From positions 7,344,501 to 7,408,500 of the forward strand of contig NZ_JACHMS010000001.1 in the NCBI RefSeq assembly GCF_014205055.1: DNA of 64,000 bases, read 5' to 3'. This DNA comes from Streptomyces luteogriseus. GTDB lineage: Bacteria > Actinomycetota > Actinomycetes > Streptomycetales > Streptomycetaceae. The notes beneath the pieces were generated by a model. That model made no database searches. It worked only from the letters and a program-made list of their open reading frames with translations, and was not told the DNA's origin. The position numbers and the translations under genes are program-made. Shown in pieces: positions 56,477-64,000 of this stretch. Every line of letters starts with the position of its first letter. The stretch's first letter is position 1.

Positions 56477-57622
56477 AAGGGGACGTTGCTCCACCGCGAA
56501 CAGCTGCTCCTCCACGTGGTCCAGGGCCAGGCGCAGGGCGCCGGTCGCCACGGCCGCGTCTCCCAGGGCGGAGAGGGTGACCTCCGGGGGGCGCAGGCAG
56601 TAGCGGGCGAGTTCCTCGCGGAGGGGGGCCAGGACGCCGTCCAGGCCCGCCGCCCAGCCGCCGATGACGACCAGCTCCGGGTCCAGGGCGAGGACGAGGG
56701 CCGCCACGTCGTGGACCAGGCGCTGATTGAAGCGGTCCACGGCCGCCCGGGCCCGCTGGTCGCCCTCGCGGGCCTGCGCGAAGACCTCGGCGACGGCCTG
56801 CTCGTCGAGCGGGTGGAGAGGCTCGTCCGTGGTGGACAGGAGCGTCTCGGGCGTCACCCCCCGGCCCAGCAGATGCAGCGCGCCGATCTCGCCGGCCGCT
56901 CCGCCGTAGCCCCGGTGCAGCCGGCCCCCGATCAGCGAACCGGCGCCCGGGCTGAGCCCCGCCAGCACGAACACCACGTCGTCCGACTCGGTGGCCGCAC
57001 CCTTCCAGTGCTCGGCGACGGCCGCCGCGTTGGCGTCGTTCTCCACCAGGACCGGGCACTTGAACGACCGGCCGAGACGCTCGCCCAGCCGCAGCCCCGT
57101 CCACCCCGGCAGCGCCGTGCCCAGCCGCACCGTGCCGTCGGCCTCGACGATCCCGGGCGTCGCCACGCCCACGGCCCGCAGCGAGCCGCGCGCGACGCCG
57201 GCCCGCCGCAGCAACTCGGCGACGGCCCCGCGCAGCCGCTCCAGCCGCTCATCGGCCCCCGCCGTCTCGGGCACCTCCTTGGCCTGGGAGCCGATCACCC
57301 GGCCGTCCAGGTCGGACAGCAGCGCGGCCACCCGGTGCGCCCCGATCTCCAGCCCGAGCAGATGTCCGGCCTCGGCCCGGAACCGGAACCGCCGCGCCGG
57401 ACGCCCCTGCCGCCGGGCGGCGCCCTCCTCGGCGGCCTTCTCGACGACGAGCCCGGCCTCGATGAGCCCTTCGACGACGCCCTCCACGGTCGGCCGCGAC
57501 AGCCCCGTCACCCGGGTGATCTCGGTCAGCGTCGCGCAGTCCGTGGCGCGCAGCGCGTGCAGCACCACCGCGGAGTTGATCCTTCGCAGCAGCGAGGGAT
57601 CCCCGCCGGTCAGCCGCCCCAC
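56474..57622 (-). CDS. ROK-family transcriptional regulator (NagC/XylR-like)
   Basis: 382 aa from the GTG at 57622, with GGAGG seven bases upstream. The N-terminal winged helix reads LLRRINSAVVLHALRATDCATLTEITRVTGLSRPTVEGVVEGLIEAGLVVE. The ROK domain has GHLLGLEIGAHRVAALLSDLDGRV (phosphate 1 region), VENDANAAAVAEHWKG and GYGGAAGEIGALHLLG. The usual CxCGxxGCxE zinc motif after GEIG is absent, so glucokinase activity is unlikely and a sugar-sensing regulator is the best call. It lies convergent to the DasR-like gene; both suggest aminosugar control. Confidence 0.88.
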   Translation of the reverse strand: MGRLTGGDPSLLRRINSAVVLHALRATDCATLTEITRVTGLSRPTVEGVVEGLIEAGLVVEKAAEEGAARRQGRPARRFRFRAEAGHLLGLEIGAHRVAALLSDLDGRVIGSQAKEVPETAGADERLERLRGAVAELLRRAGVARGSLRAVGVATPGIVEADGTVRLGTALPGWTGLRLGERLGRSFKCPVLVENDANAAAVAEHWKGAATESDDVVFVLAGLSPGAGSLIGGRLHRGYGGAAGEIGALHLLGRGVTPETLLSTTDEPLHPLDEQAVAEVFAQAREGDQRARAAVDRFNQRLVHDVAALVLALDPELVVIGGWAAGLDGVLAPLREELARYCLRPPEVTLSALGDAAVATGALRLALDHVEEQLFAVEQRPL

Positions 57623-57711
57623 CGTCCGTCCTCCCAGGTCGTGCGCGTGTTGGCCGGATCGTACTTCGGCAGGGCACACCCCGGCGAGGGGCGGGCACCG
57701 GACGTCGGTGA

Positions 57712-57930
57712 TCAGCCCGGGGCCACGAAGCCCGACTCCCGTGCCGCGATCACCGCCTGGGTGCGGTCCCGTGCCCCCGACTTCGCCGGCACCGCGCTGA
57801 CATGCGACGTCACCGTCCCGGTCCCCACGACCAGCCGGGCGGCGATCTCCGCGTCCGACAGGCCCGCGCCATCAGCCGCAGCACCTCGGCCTCGCGCCCG
57901 GTCAGCCGCACCGCGTGCACGACGCGCCCG
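57712..57930 (-). pseudogene. Frameshifted remnant of a LuxR/NarL-type response regulator
   Basis: On the minus strand, VVHAVRLTGREAEVLRLMA in one frame must shift near 57859-57871 to continue as LSDAEIAARLVVGTGTVTSHVS and DRTQAVIAARESGFVAPG to the stop at 57712. Together these form a NarL-type HTH output domain. One base is missing in the run GCGCGGGCC, and the receiver domain that should precede it is absent. The remnant is non-functional unless the frame is restored by sequencing error. Confidence 0.78.
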
Positions 57931-58212
57931 TGGCGGCTCATCTCCGTACCGGCGGACCTCGCGGGGCTGGTGACGGGGTGATCGGCGACGCCACGGTCAC
58001 CGTCGCCGGCTTCCTGCCCGACAAGGCCGGGCCGTTGGCGCTCAGGGAGACGTACGACGGCACGCCGGGCCTGCGGTCCGGGGCTCGCGGTGACCGCGTT
58101 GTGGACGGCCGCGCCCTATTGGCGGGAGCCTGGAGCGTGCGCCGCAGGGACGCCTGAGCGCGGACCGGCTGATGCCCCGCCAAGTGTCAGTGGGGGCGGG
58201 TTTACTGGACCC
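57931..58212. other. Gap with unassigned coding-like sequence
   Basis: About 280 bases between the broken LuxR gene and the next gene. A plus-strand frame (VIGDATVTVAGFLPDKAGPL and on to a stop at 58157) has actinobacterial codon bias but no start site or family I recognise. It may be the remains of a partner gene of the broken two-component regulator. Confidence 0.35.
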
Positions 58213-58644
58213 ATGAACATCGCACAGCACCTCGCCCTCATCGACGAGCTGTGCCACCGCCCCTTTCCGGCGGAGCACGGCCCGTCGGACGTCGGCGTCT
58301 CGGGGCCCGGTCACCACGTCGCGGTGTTAGAGGCAGCGGCCGACGACGCTCCGGCGACCAGGGCGGTGACGATCGACCAGTACGAGAAGGACCGCGACGC
58401 CGTCTACGAGCACCTCGCCTCCCGCTGGGGCGACACGCCTCCGTACAACCTGCAGACCGTGCTGTTGCGCACCGCGCGGGAGGAGATACCCGCGCCGTGG
58501 GCGGAGTTGAGCGCGCGGGCGGGTGTGGCCCATCTGTGGGAGGTGGAGGGCACGGGCCGCTGGGTCGCCGTGGCGGTCGCGGACCGGGACGCGTCGCGGG
58601 AGGTCCAGCTGCTGGCTCTGGTCACGGAGGCGGACCCCCCGTAG
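58213..58644 (+). CDS. Hypothetical protein with an in-frame TTA codon
   Basis: 143 aa, ATG at 58213 (MNIAQHLALIDELCHRPFP). Compact and probably globular, with no membrane segments or signal peptide; it contains WGDTPPYNLQTVLLRTAREEIPAPWAEL and ends WVAVAVADRDASREVQLLALVTEADPP. I recognise no family with confidence. Codon 39 is TTA (58327-58329), so its translation may depend on bldA and be restricted to later growth. The stop is five bases from the convergent mug stop. Confidence 0.75.
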   Translation: MNIAQHLALIDELCHRPFPAEHGPSDVGVSGPGHHVAVLEAAADDAPATRAVTIDQYEKDRDAVYEHLASRWGDTPPYNLQTVLLRTAREEIPAPWAELSARAGVAHLWEVEGTGRWVAVAVADRDASREVQLLALVTEADPP

Positions 58645-58648
58645 GGGA

Positions 58649-59194
58649 TCACCCCCCGGCGGCTTCCCGCAGCCGTGCGAACTCCTCGGCCATCGTGTCG
58701 AGCGTCCAGTGCGCGTTCAGCCCGCTCGGATTGGGCAGCACCCACACGCGCGTGTCCCCGATCGTCCGCGACTGCGGGCCCACCTGCGCCTTGCGGTCGT
58801 CGAAGGCCGCGCGGTACGCGGTCACCCCCACCACGGCCAGCCAACGCGGCCGCAGCCGCTCCACCTTCGCAGCGAGCAGCCGCCCGCCCTCCCGGTACTC
58901 CTCGGCGCTCAGCTCGTCGGCCCGCGCGGAGGCCCGCGCCACCACGTTGGTGATGCCGAGCCCGTACGACAGCAACTCCCGCTGCTCGGACGGCTTCAGC
59001 AGCCGCGGCGTGAATCCGGACCGGTGCAGCACCGGCCAGAAGCGGTTGCCCGGGCGGGCGAAGTGATGGCCCGTCGCGGCCGTCATCAGGCCCGGGTTGA
59101 TGCCGCAGAACAGGACGTGCAGACCCTCCGCGACCACGTCGGGCACGACGCGGTCGCGGGCGGCCTCGAGCTCCTCGGGCGTGAAACGAGCCAT
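58649..59194 (-). CDS. mug: G:T/U mismatch-specific DNA glycosylase
   Basis: 181 aa, ATG at 59194. The uracil-DNA-glycosylase-superfamily motifs of the MUG group are present: LFCGINPGLMTAATGHHFARPGNRFWPVLH (residues about 28-57, GINPG active site with Asn) and LPNPSGLNAHWTLD (about 155-168, NPSGLN). It removes uracil or thymine mispaired with G, especially after deamination. The gene is 13 bases downstream of purB on the same strand and may be part of its transcript. Confidence 0.93.
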   Translation of the reverse strand: MARFTPEELEAARDRVVPDVVAEGLHVLFCGINPGLMTAATGHHFARPGNRFWPVLHRSGFTPRLLKPSEQRELLSYGLGITNVVARASARADELSAEEYREGGRLLAAKVERLRPRWLAVVGVTAYRAAFDDRKAQVGPQSRTIGDTRVWVLPNPSGLNAHWTLDTMAEEFARLREAAGG

Positions 59195-59207
59195 CAGGAA
59201 AGGTGCG

Positions 59208-60650
59208 TCAGAGGATCGCGCCGGGCGTGTAGCCCGCGCCCTGGGGGTGCTGCTTCACGATCTCCTCGACCCGGGCGACGACGGCGGCGACCTGGTCGCC
59301 CGCGGCACCGGTGAAGGACAGCTTGTCGGCCATCAGCGCGTCCAGCTGGTCCCGGTCCAGCGGGATGCGCGGGTCGGCGGCCAGCTTGTCGAGCAGCTCG
59401 TTGCGCTCGGCGCCCTGCTCTCGCATGGCGAGCGCGGAGGCGACGGCGTTCTCCTTGATCGCCTCGTGCGCGAGCTCCCGGCCGACACCCGCGCGCACGG
59501 AGCCCATGAGCACCTTGGTGGTGGCGAGGAACGGCAGGTAGCGGTCCAGCTCACGGGCGACGACCGCCGGGAACGCGCCGAACTCGTCGAGCACCGTCAG
59601 GAACGTCTCCAGCAGACCGTCCAGCGCGAAGAACGCGTCCGGCAGCGCGACCCGGCGCACCACCGAGCAGGACACGTCGCCCTCGTTCCACTGGTCGCCC
59701 GCCAGCTCGCCGGTCATCGAGGCGTAGCCGCGCAGGATCACCATCAGGCCGTTGACGCGCTCGCAGGAGCGGGTGTTCATCTTGTGCGGCATCGCCGAGG
59801 AGCCGACCTGGCCGGGCTTGAAGCCCTCGGTGACCAGCTCGTGCCCGGCCATCAGCCGGATCGTCTTGGCCAGCGACGACGGGGCCGCCGCAAGCTGCAC
59901 CAGCGCCGTCACGACCTCGTAGTCCAGCGAGCGCGGGTAGACCTGGCCGACCGAGGTGAACGCCTGAGAGAAGCCCAGGTGCGTGGCGATCCGCTGCTCC
60001 AGGTCCGCGAGCTTCGCGGCGTCCCCGCCCAGCAGGTCCAGCATGTCCTGCGCGGTGCCGACCGGGCCCTTGATGCCGCGCAGCGGGTAACGGCCCAGCA
60101 GCTCCTCGACCCGGCCGTACGCGACGAGCAGTTCGTCGGTGGCGGTGGCGAAGCGCTTGCCGAGGGTGGTGGCCTGTGCGGCGACGTTGTGCGAGCGGCC
60201 GGCCATGACCAGCTCGCCGTACTCGCCGGCCAGCTTGCCGAGCCGGGCCAGGACGGCGACCGTGCGGTCGCGCACCAGCTCCAGCGAGAGGCGGATCTGG
60301 AGCTGCTCGACGTTCTCGGTGAGGTCGCGGGAGGTCATGCCCTTGTGCACGTGCTCGTGCCCGGCGAGGTCGTTGAACTCCTCGATCCGCGCCTTGACGT
60401 CGTGCCGCGTGACCTTCTCGCGCTCGGCGATCGAGGCCAGGTCGACGGTGTCGAGGACACGCTCGTAGTCGGCGAGCGCCGCGTCCGGCACCTCGATCCC
60501 GAGGTCCTTCTGGGCCCGCAGCACGGCGAGCCAGAGCTGCCGCTCCAGCTTCACCTTCTGCTCGGGCGACCAGAGCGTGGCGAGCTCGGTGGAGGCGTAG
60601 CGTCCGGCGAGGACGTTCGGGATGCGGGGCTTGGCGGGAGCGGAAGTCAC
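59208..60650 (-). CDS. purB: Adenylosuccinate lyase
   Basis: 480 aa from the GTG at 60650. Fumarase/aspartase-superfamily enzyme for two steps of purine synthesis (SAICAR to AICAR and adenylosuccinate to AMP). The signature loop is GQVGSSAMPHKMNTRSCERV (about residues 288-307), with HEHVHKGMTSRDLTENVEQL (about 95-115) and RSHNVAAQATTLGKRFA bearing the catalytic His. Length and motifs are normal. It is followed closely by mug. Being essential, it marks this end of the window as core chromosome. Confidence 0.96.
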   Translation of the reverse strand: MTSAPAKPRIPNVLAGRYASTELATLWSPEQKVKLERQLWLAVLRAQKDLGIEVPDAALADYERVLDTVDLASIAEREKVTRHDVKARIEEFNDLAGHEHVHKGMTSRDLTENVEQLQIRLSLELVRDRTVAVLARLGKLAGEYGELVMAGRSHNVAAQATTLGKRFATATDELLVAYGRVEELLGRYPLRGIKGPVGTAQDMLDLLGGDAAKLADLEQRIATHLGFSQAFTSVGQVYPRSLDYEVVTALVQLAAAPSSLAKTIRLMAGHELVTEGFKPGQVGSSAMPHKMNTRSCERVNGLMVILRGYASMTGELAGDQWNEGDVSCSVVRRVALPDAFFALDGLLETFLTVLDEFGAFPAVVARELDRYLPFLATTKVLMGSVRAGVGRELAHEAIKENAVASALAMREQGAERNELLDKLAADPRIPLDRDQLDALMADKLSFTGAAGDQVAAVVARVEEIVKQHPQGAGYTPGAIL

Positions 60651-60742
60651 GTGCACGGATTCTACTGGCGATTCGTGCAGGCCAGCGCCGCGGGTGTCCT
60701 TGTTGGAACCTACGAGAGCGCCGGGGCCGCCTCCACCTGCGG

Positions 60743-61522
60743 CTACGCCCGGTCCTCGTACGGCAGCAGCTCGGGCCGCTTCGGGGGAAGTCCGTCGCCC
60801 GAGGAGCGGCCTGTCAGACGGCGGCCTATCCACGGCAGCAGGTGCTGCCGCGCGAACCGCGCGTCCGCCACCCGCCGCATGACCCAGCCCGGCGGCAATG
60901 TCGCCGGCATCGGCATGTGCCACTCGGCGTCCTCGGGGTCGTGGCCCAGCGTCTGCCACACCGCCTCCGCGACCCGGCGGTGCCCCTCGGCCGTGAGGTG
61001 CAGCCGGTCCACGTCCCACATCCGCGGGTCGCTCAGGGACGGCGCGCGGTACAGGTCGACGACGATCGCGCCATGCCGGGCGGCCAGCTCGTCGACGCAG
61101 GCGAACAGTTCCTCCATGCGCGGCCGGAACCGCTTCAGGACGGGGCCCTGCCGGCCAGGGCTGCGCATCAGGACGAGCTGCCGGCAGGCGGGGGCCAGCT
61201 TCTCCACGGCCTCCTCCAGGAGTCCGCGGACCCGGACCATGTCGCACTTGGGCCGCAGCGTGTCGTTGAGCCCGCCGACCAGGGTGATCACGTCGGCGCC
61301 CATGGCAGCCGCGACGTCGACCTGCTCGTCGACGATCTGCTGGATCAGCTTGCCGCGCACGGCGAGGTTGGCGTACCGGAAGCCGGGGGTCCGGGCGGCC
61401 ATCCGCGCGGCGAGCAGGTCGGCCCAGCCCCGGTAGGTGCCGTCGGGCATCAGGTCCGACATGCCCTCGGTGAAGGAGTCGCCGACGGCGACCAGGCTGC
61501 TGTAGGTGGGGTTCGTCTGCAT
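60743..61522 (-). CDS. SGNH/GDSL-type hydrolase
   Basis: 259 aa from the ATG at 61522. SGNH blocks: block I VAVGDSFTEGMSD (nucleophile Ser near 16), block II LAVRGKLIQQI (Gly position), block III VITLVGGLNDTLRP (Asn) and block V DVDRLHLTAEGHRRVA (catalytic Asp/His). No signal peptide is seen, so the esterase is cytoplasmic. The substrate is unknown. It is 92 bases upstream of purB on the same strand. Confidence 0.92.
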   Translation of the reverse strand: MQTNPTYSSLVAVGDSFTEGMSDLMPDGTYRGWADLLAARMAARTPGFRYANLAVRGKLIQQIVDEQVDVAAAMGADVITLVGGLNDTLRPKCDMVRVRGLLEEAVEKLAPACRQLVLMRSPGRQGPVLKRFRPRMEELFACVDELAARHGAIVVDLYRAPSLSDPRMWDVDRLHLTAEGHRRVAEAVWQTLGHDPEDAEWHMPMPATLPPGWVMRRVADARFARQHLLPWIGRRLTGRSSGDGLPPKRPELLPYEDRA

Positions 61523-61730
61523 GGCGACGGAAATGGTATCCCGTGCACATACCCAGCAGTCGGTCGGTCCGGGGATCCCCCCCCGCACACGGCGCACGGC
61601 CGCACGGCCGTCCCGCGCCCGACGCCCTCGCAGGTCTGCCGCTCGGCGGGCAGGGTGTCGCACGGTGTGTTCCGCGGAACACTGCTCGAGCGGCCCCGTA
61701 GGGCGGCGGTCCCGGCGTTCCGCCTCTCCC

Positions 61731-62744
61731 TCACGTCCGCTGGCCGAACAGCTCCCGCAGCACGTCCTCCATGGTCACCAGCCCGGCCATCCGCCCGTCC
61801 GTCCCGAGGACCGCGGCGAGATGTGTACGGCTGCCCCGCATCGCCGTGAGGACGTCGTCCAGTGGCGTGTGCTCCCGAACGCGGGCGATGGACCGCATGT
61901 CACGCAGCCGGAACGGCACGTCCCGCCCGGCGGCGTCCAGGGCGTCCTTCACATGCAGGTAGCCCACGATCCGCCGTCCCTCGTCCACCACCGGGAAACG
62001 GGAGAACCCGGACTCCGCGGACAGCCGCTCCAGTTCCTCCGGCGTGATGCCGACGCTCGCGTACACCACGTCCTCCAGCGGCATCACCACGTCCCGCACC
62101 GGACGGCGGCCCAGCTCCAGCGCGTCGCGCAGCCGCTCCTGGGCCCGGTCGTCGATCAGGCCGGCCTCGCTGGAGTCCTTCACGATCTGCGCTATCTCGG
62201 CGTCCGAGTAGGAGGCGGCGACCTCCTCCCGGGCCTCGACCCGCAGCAGCTTCAGCAGGGCGTTCGCGCACGCGTTCACCGTGAAGATCACCGGGCGCAG
62301 CGCCCGGGACAGCGCCACCAGGGGCGGTCCGAGCGCCAGCGCGCTGCGCACCGGCTCGGCGAGCGCGATGTTCTTCGGCACCATCTCGCCGAGCAGCATG
62401 TGCAGATAGGTCGCGAGGGCCAGCGCGATCACGAAGGACACCGCGTGCCCCGCGCCCTCGGGCACGCCCACCGCGTGGAACACCGGCTCCAGCAGATGCG
62501 CGATCGCGGGCTCGGCCACCACGCCCAGCACCAGCGTGCACAGCGTGATGCCGAGCTGGGCGGCGGCCATCAGCGCGGACACGTGCTCCAGGCCCCACAG
62601 CACGCTCTTCGCGCGCCGGTCGCCCTGGTCGGCGTAGGGCTCGATCTGGCTGCGGCGCACGGAGGTCAGCGCGAACTCCGCACCGACGAAGAAGGCGTTG
62701 ACGACGAGCGTCGCCAGTCCGATCAGCAGCTGGACGACGGTCAC
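61731..62744 (-). CDS. CNNM/hemolysin-C family membrane protein with CBS domains
   Basis: 337 aa, GTG start overlapping the upstream gene's stop (GTGA). An N-terminal CNNM/DUF21 domain (about residues 1-190) with membrane segments and the PxxG-type stretch GEMVPKNIALAEP leads into a CBS pair (about 205-330: VRDVVMPLEDVVYASVGIT, RFPVVDEGRRIVGYLHVKDAL, LAAVLGTDGRMAGLVTMEDVLREL). The C-terminal CorC_HlyC domain is missing. Family members are linked to Mg2+/Co2+ transport. Two copies in tandem are common in actinobacteria. Confidence 0.9.
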   Translation of the reverse strand: MTVVQLLIGLATLVVNAFFVGAEFALTSVRRSQIEPYADQGDRRAKSVLWGLEHVSALMAAAQLGITLCTLVLGVVAEPAIAHLLEPVFHAVGVPEGAGHAVSFVIALALATYLHMLLGEMVPKNIALAEPVRSALALGPPLVALSRALRPVIFTVNACANALLKLLRVEAREEVAASYSDAEIAQIVKDSSEAGLIDDRAQERLRDALELGRRPVRDVVMPLEDVVYASVGITPEELERLSAESGFSRFPVVDEGRRIVGYLHVKDALDAAGRDVPFRLRDMRSIARVREHTPLDDVLTAMRGSRTHLAAVLGTDGRMAGLVTMEDVLRELFGQRT

Positions 62745-64000
62745 AGCTCCACCCCCTTCTCGTCGGGCTCGTGGTCGTCGAGGGGGGCGCGCAGCCGGAC
62801 GCGGGCGGCGCGGCGCCCCGTCGCGTCCAGGACCTCCAGGTGCCAGCCGGCGACCTCCAGGGTGTCTCCGGCGGCGGGTATCCGGCCGAGCACCGTGGCC
62901 ACCAGTCCGGCGAGCGTCTCGTAGGGCCCCTCCGGGACGCGCAGCCCGACGCGTTCCAGGTGGTCCACGCGGGCGGAGCCGTCGGCCGAGTACAGCGCGT
63001 GCCCGGACTCGTCCGTGCCGGCCGCGGCCAGGTCGGGGGTCTCGTGCGGGTCGTGCTCGTCACGGACCTCGCCGACGACCTCCTCGACGATGTCCTCCAG
63101 CGTGGCCACGCCCGCCGTGCCGCCGTACTCGTCGATCACGACGGCCATCGTCCGTTTGCCGGAGAGCCGGTCCAGGAGCCGGTCGACGGTGAGCGACTCC
63201 GGGACCAGCAGCGGCTCGCGCATCAGCTCGGAGACGTAGATCCGGGTGCGGCGCTCGGCGGGCACCGCCAGCACGTCCTTGACGTGGGCCGTTCCGACGA
63301 CCGAGTCGAGGGTCCCGCGGTAGACGGGGAACCGGGACAGACCGGTCGCCCGGGTCGCGTTGGCGACGTCCTCCAGGGTCGCCTGCATCTCCAGCGCGAC
63401 GACCTGCACCCGGGGCGTCATCACGTTCTCCGCGGTCAGGTCGGCGAGGTTCAGGGTCCGCACGAAGAGCTCGGCGGTGTCGGGCTCCAGGGCGCCCTCC
63501 TTCGCGGAGTGCCGGGCCAGGGCCGCCAGCTCCTGCGGCCCGCGCGCCGAGGCGAGCTCCTCCGCGGGCTCGACACCGATCCGCCGCACGACCCGGTTCG
63601 CCGTGTTGTTGAGGTGCGTGATGAAGGGCCGGAACGCGGCACTGAACCAGCGCTGCGCGTTGCCCACGGTCTTGGCGACGGTCAGCGGCGAGGAGATCGC
63701 CCAGTTCTTCGGCACCAGCTCGCCGACGACCATCAGGAACACCGTCGACGCGGCCGTACCGAGCACCAGCGCGACGCTGTGCGACGCCGAGCGTGAGACG
63801 CCGAGGTCCTCCAGCGGCCCGGCGATCATGGCGGCGATCGACGGCTCGGCGAGCATGCCGACCACCAGGTTCGTGACCGTGATGCCGAGCTGTGCGCCGG
63901 AGAGCTGGAACGTCAGATTCCGTACGGCCTTCAGCGCCCCCTGCGCACCCCGCTCGCCGCGCTCCACGGCCTGCTCCAGCTCGGCCCGCTCGACCGTGGT
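62741..64000 (-). CDS. CNNM/CBS/CorC_HlyC membrane protein (5' end outside window)
   Basis: 419 codons visible; the frame is open to base 64000 (TTVERAELEQAVERGERG...), so the N-terminal membrane segment lies beyond the window. Visible parts: CNNM domain with GELVPKNWAISSPLTVAK, CBS pair (VMTPRVQVVALEMQATLEDV, RFPVYRGTLDSVVGTAHVKDVL, MAVVIDEYGGTAGVATLEDIVEEVVGEVRDEHD) and a C-terminal CorC_HlyC domain (VPEGPYETLAGLVATVLGRIPAAGDTLEVAGWHLEVLD). It is the full-length partner of the shorter downstream copy, translationally coupled by a four-base overlap. An Mg2+/metal efflux role is inferred from the family. Confidence 0.92.
   Translation of the reverse strand, partial: TTVERAELEQAVERGERGAQGALKAVRNLTFQLSGAQLGITVTNLVVGMLAEPSIAAMIAGPLEDLGVSRSASHSVALVLGTAASTVFLMVVGELVPKNWAISSPLTVAKTVGNAQRWFSAAFRPFITHLNNTANRVVRRIGVEPAEELASARGPQELAALARHSAKEGALEPDTAELFVRTLNLADLTAENVMTPRVQVVALEMQATLEDVANATRATGLSRFPVYRGTLDSVVGTAHVKDVLAVPAERRTRIYVSELMREPLLVPESLTVDRLLDRLSGKRTMAVVIDEYGGTAGVATLEDIVEEVVGEVRDEHDPHETPDLAAAGTDESGHALYSADGSARVDHLERVGLRVPEGPYETLAGLVATVLGRIPAAGDTLEVAGWHLEVLDATGRRAARVRLRAPLDDHEPDEKGVEL

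Noticed and set aside
1..64000. CRISPR arrays, tRNA and rRNA genes, insertion sequences, prophage or integrase genes
   Set aside because: I looked for spaced identical repeats, cloverleaf-like sequences, transposase or integrase motifs and terminal inverted repeats and found none that hold up by eye.

Overview
The window is high-GC actinobacterial DNA with strong third-position GC bias, GTG/TTG starts, GGAGG-type ribosome binding sites and rare TTA codons. This fits a Streptomyces chromosome. The gene set (EF-Tu tail, purB, sbcCD, DasR-like GntR, ECF41 sigma factor, PHO-box phoD, btuFCD under a B12 riboswitch) looks like a core arm of the chromosome, with one accessory block inserted in it. 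I saw no rRNA, tRNA, CRISPR array, IS element or prophage.

Layout. 1-9.9 kb: the C-terminus of an elongation factor Tu, a SpeE-like protein, an MFS transporter, a Q/P-rich membrane protein, a hotdog thioesterase, a zinc-finger/ricin-lectin membrane protein, phosphoketolase and DedA. 9.9-15.2 kb: two hexapeptide-repeat proteins, an EamA exporter divergent from an XRE-cupin regulator, a YbaK-like deacylase, and a CDF metal exporter divergent from an ArsR regulator. 15.2-24.9 kb: a PobA-like hydroxylase, a decayed permease, a CoA-binding protein, a cobalamin riboswitch followed by the btuFCD-like ABC operon, a CysRS-like fragment protein, a SixA-like phosphatase, YigZ, and an MFS pump divergent from MarR.

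24.95-38.75 kb is the accessory region. It is a ten-gene minus-strand run plus a divergent asparagine synthetase, and it looks like a biosynthetic gene cluster without PKS or NRPS modules. It holds a PaaK-like adenylating ligase whose reading frame begins with a TTA codon at position 13, a protein of about nine prenyltransferase/squalene-cyclase-type repeats, a tautomerase-fold protein, a free carrier protein, a very short adenylating ligase, an amidase, an MIO-type aromatic ammonia-lyase or aminomutase, a class II DAHP synthase, an aldo/keto reductase and a short-chain dehydrogenase. My inference is that DAHP synthase feeds the shikimate pathway, the MIO enzyme processes an aromatic amino acid, the ligases and carrier protein activate the acid, and the amidase and/or amidotransferase deal with an amide. 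I do not recognise a known product.

38.9-64 kb is again mostly core: sbcDC, two Lrp/AsnC regulators each divergent from a metabolic gene (rhodanese; Cys/Met-metabolism PLP enzyme), an orphan Imm21 protein, a DUF885 protein, an ACT-GNAT protein, PhoD with a PHO box, a MocR regulator, an alpha/beta hydrolase, an ECF41 sigma factor with its divergent NADP oxidoreductase, a DasR-like GntR regulator with a palindromic operator, a ROK protein, a broken LuxR regulator, mug, purB, an SGNH hydrolase and two overlapping CNNM/CBS membrane proteins, the last cut by the window edge. Short dispersed repeats of two types recur near gene ends, and one has extended a coding sequence. Start codons were chosen by eye from ribosome binding sites and family alignments recalled from memory; no database search was run.
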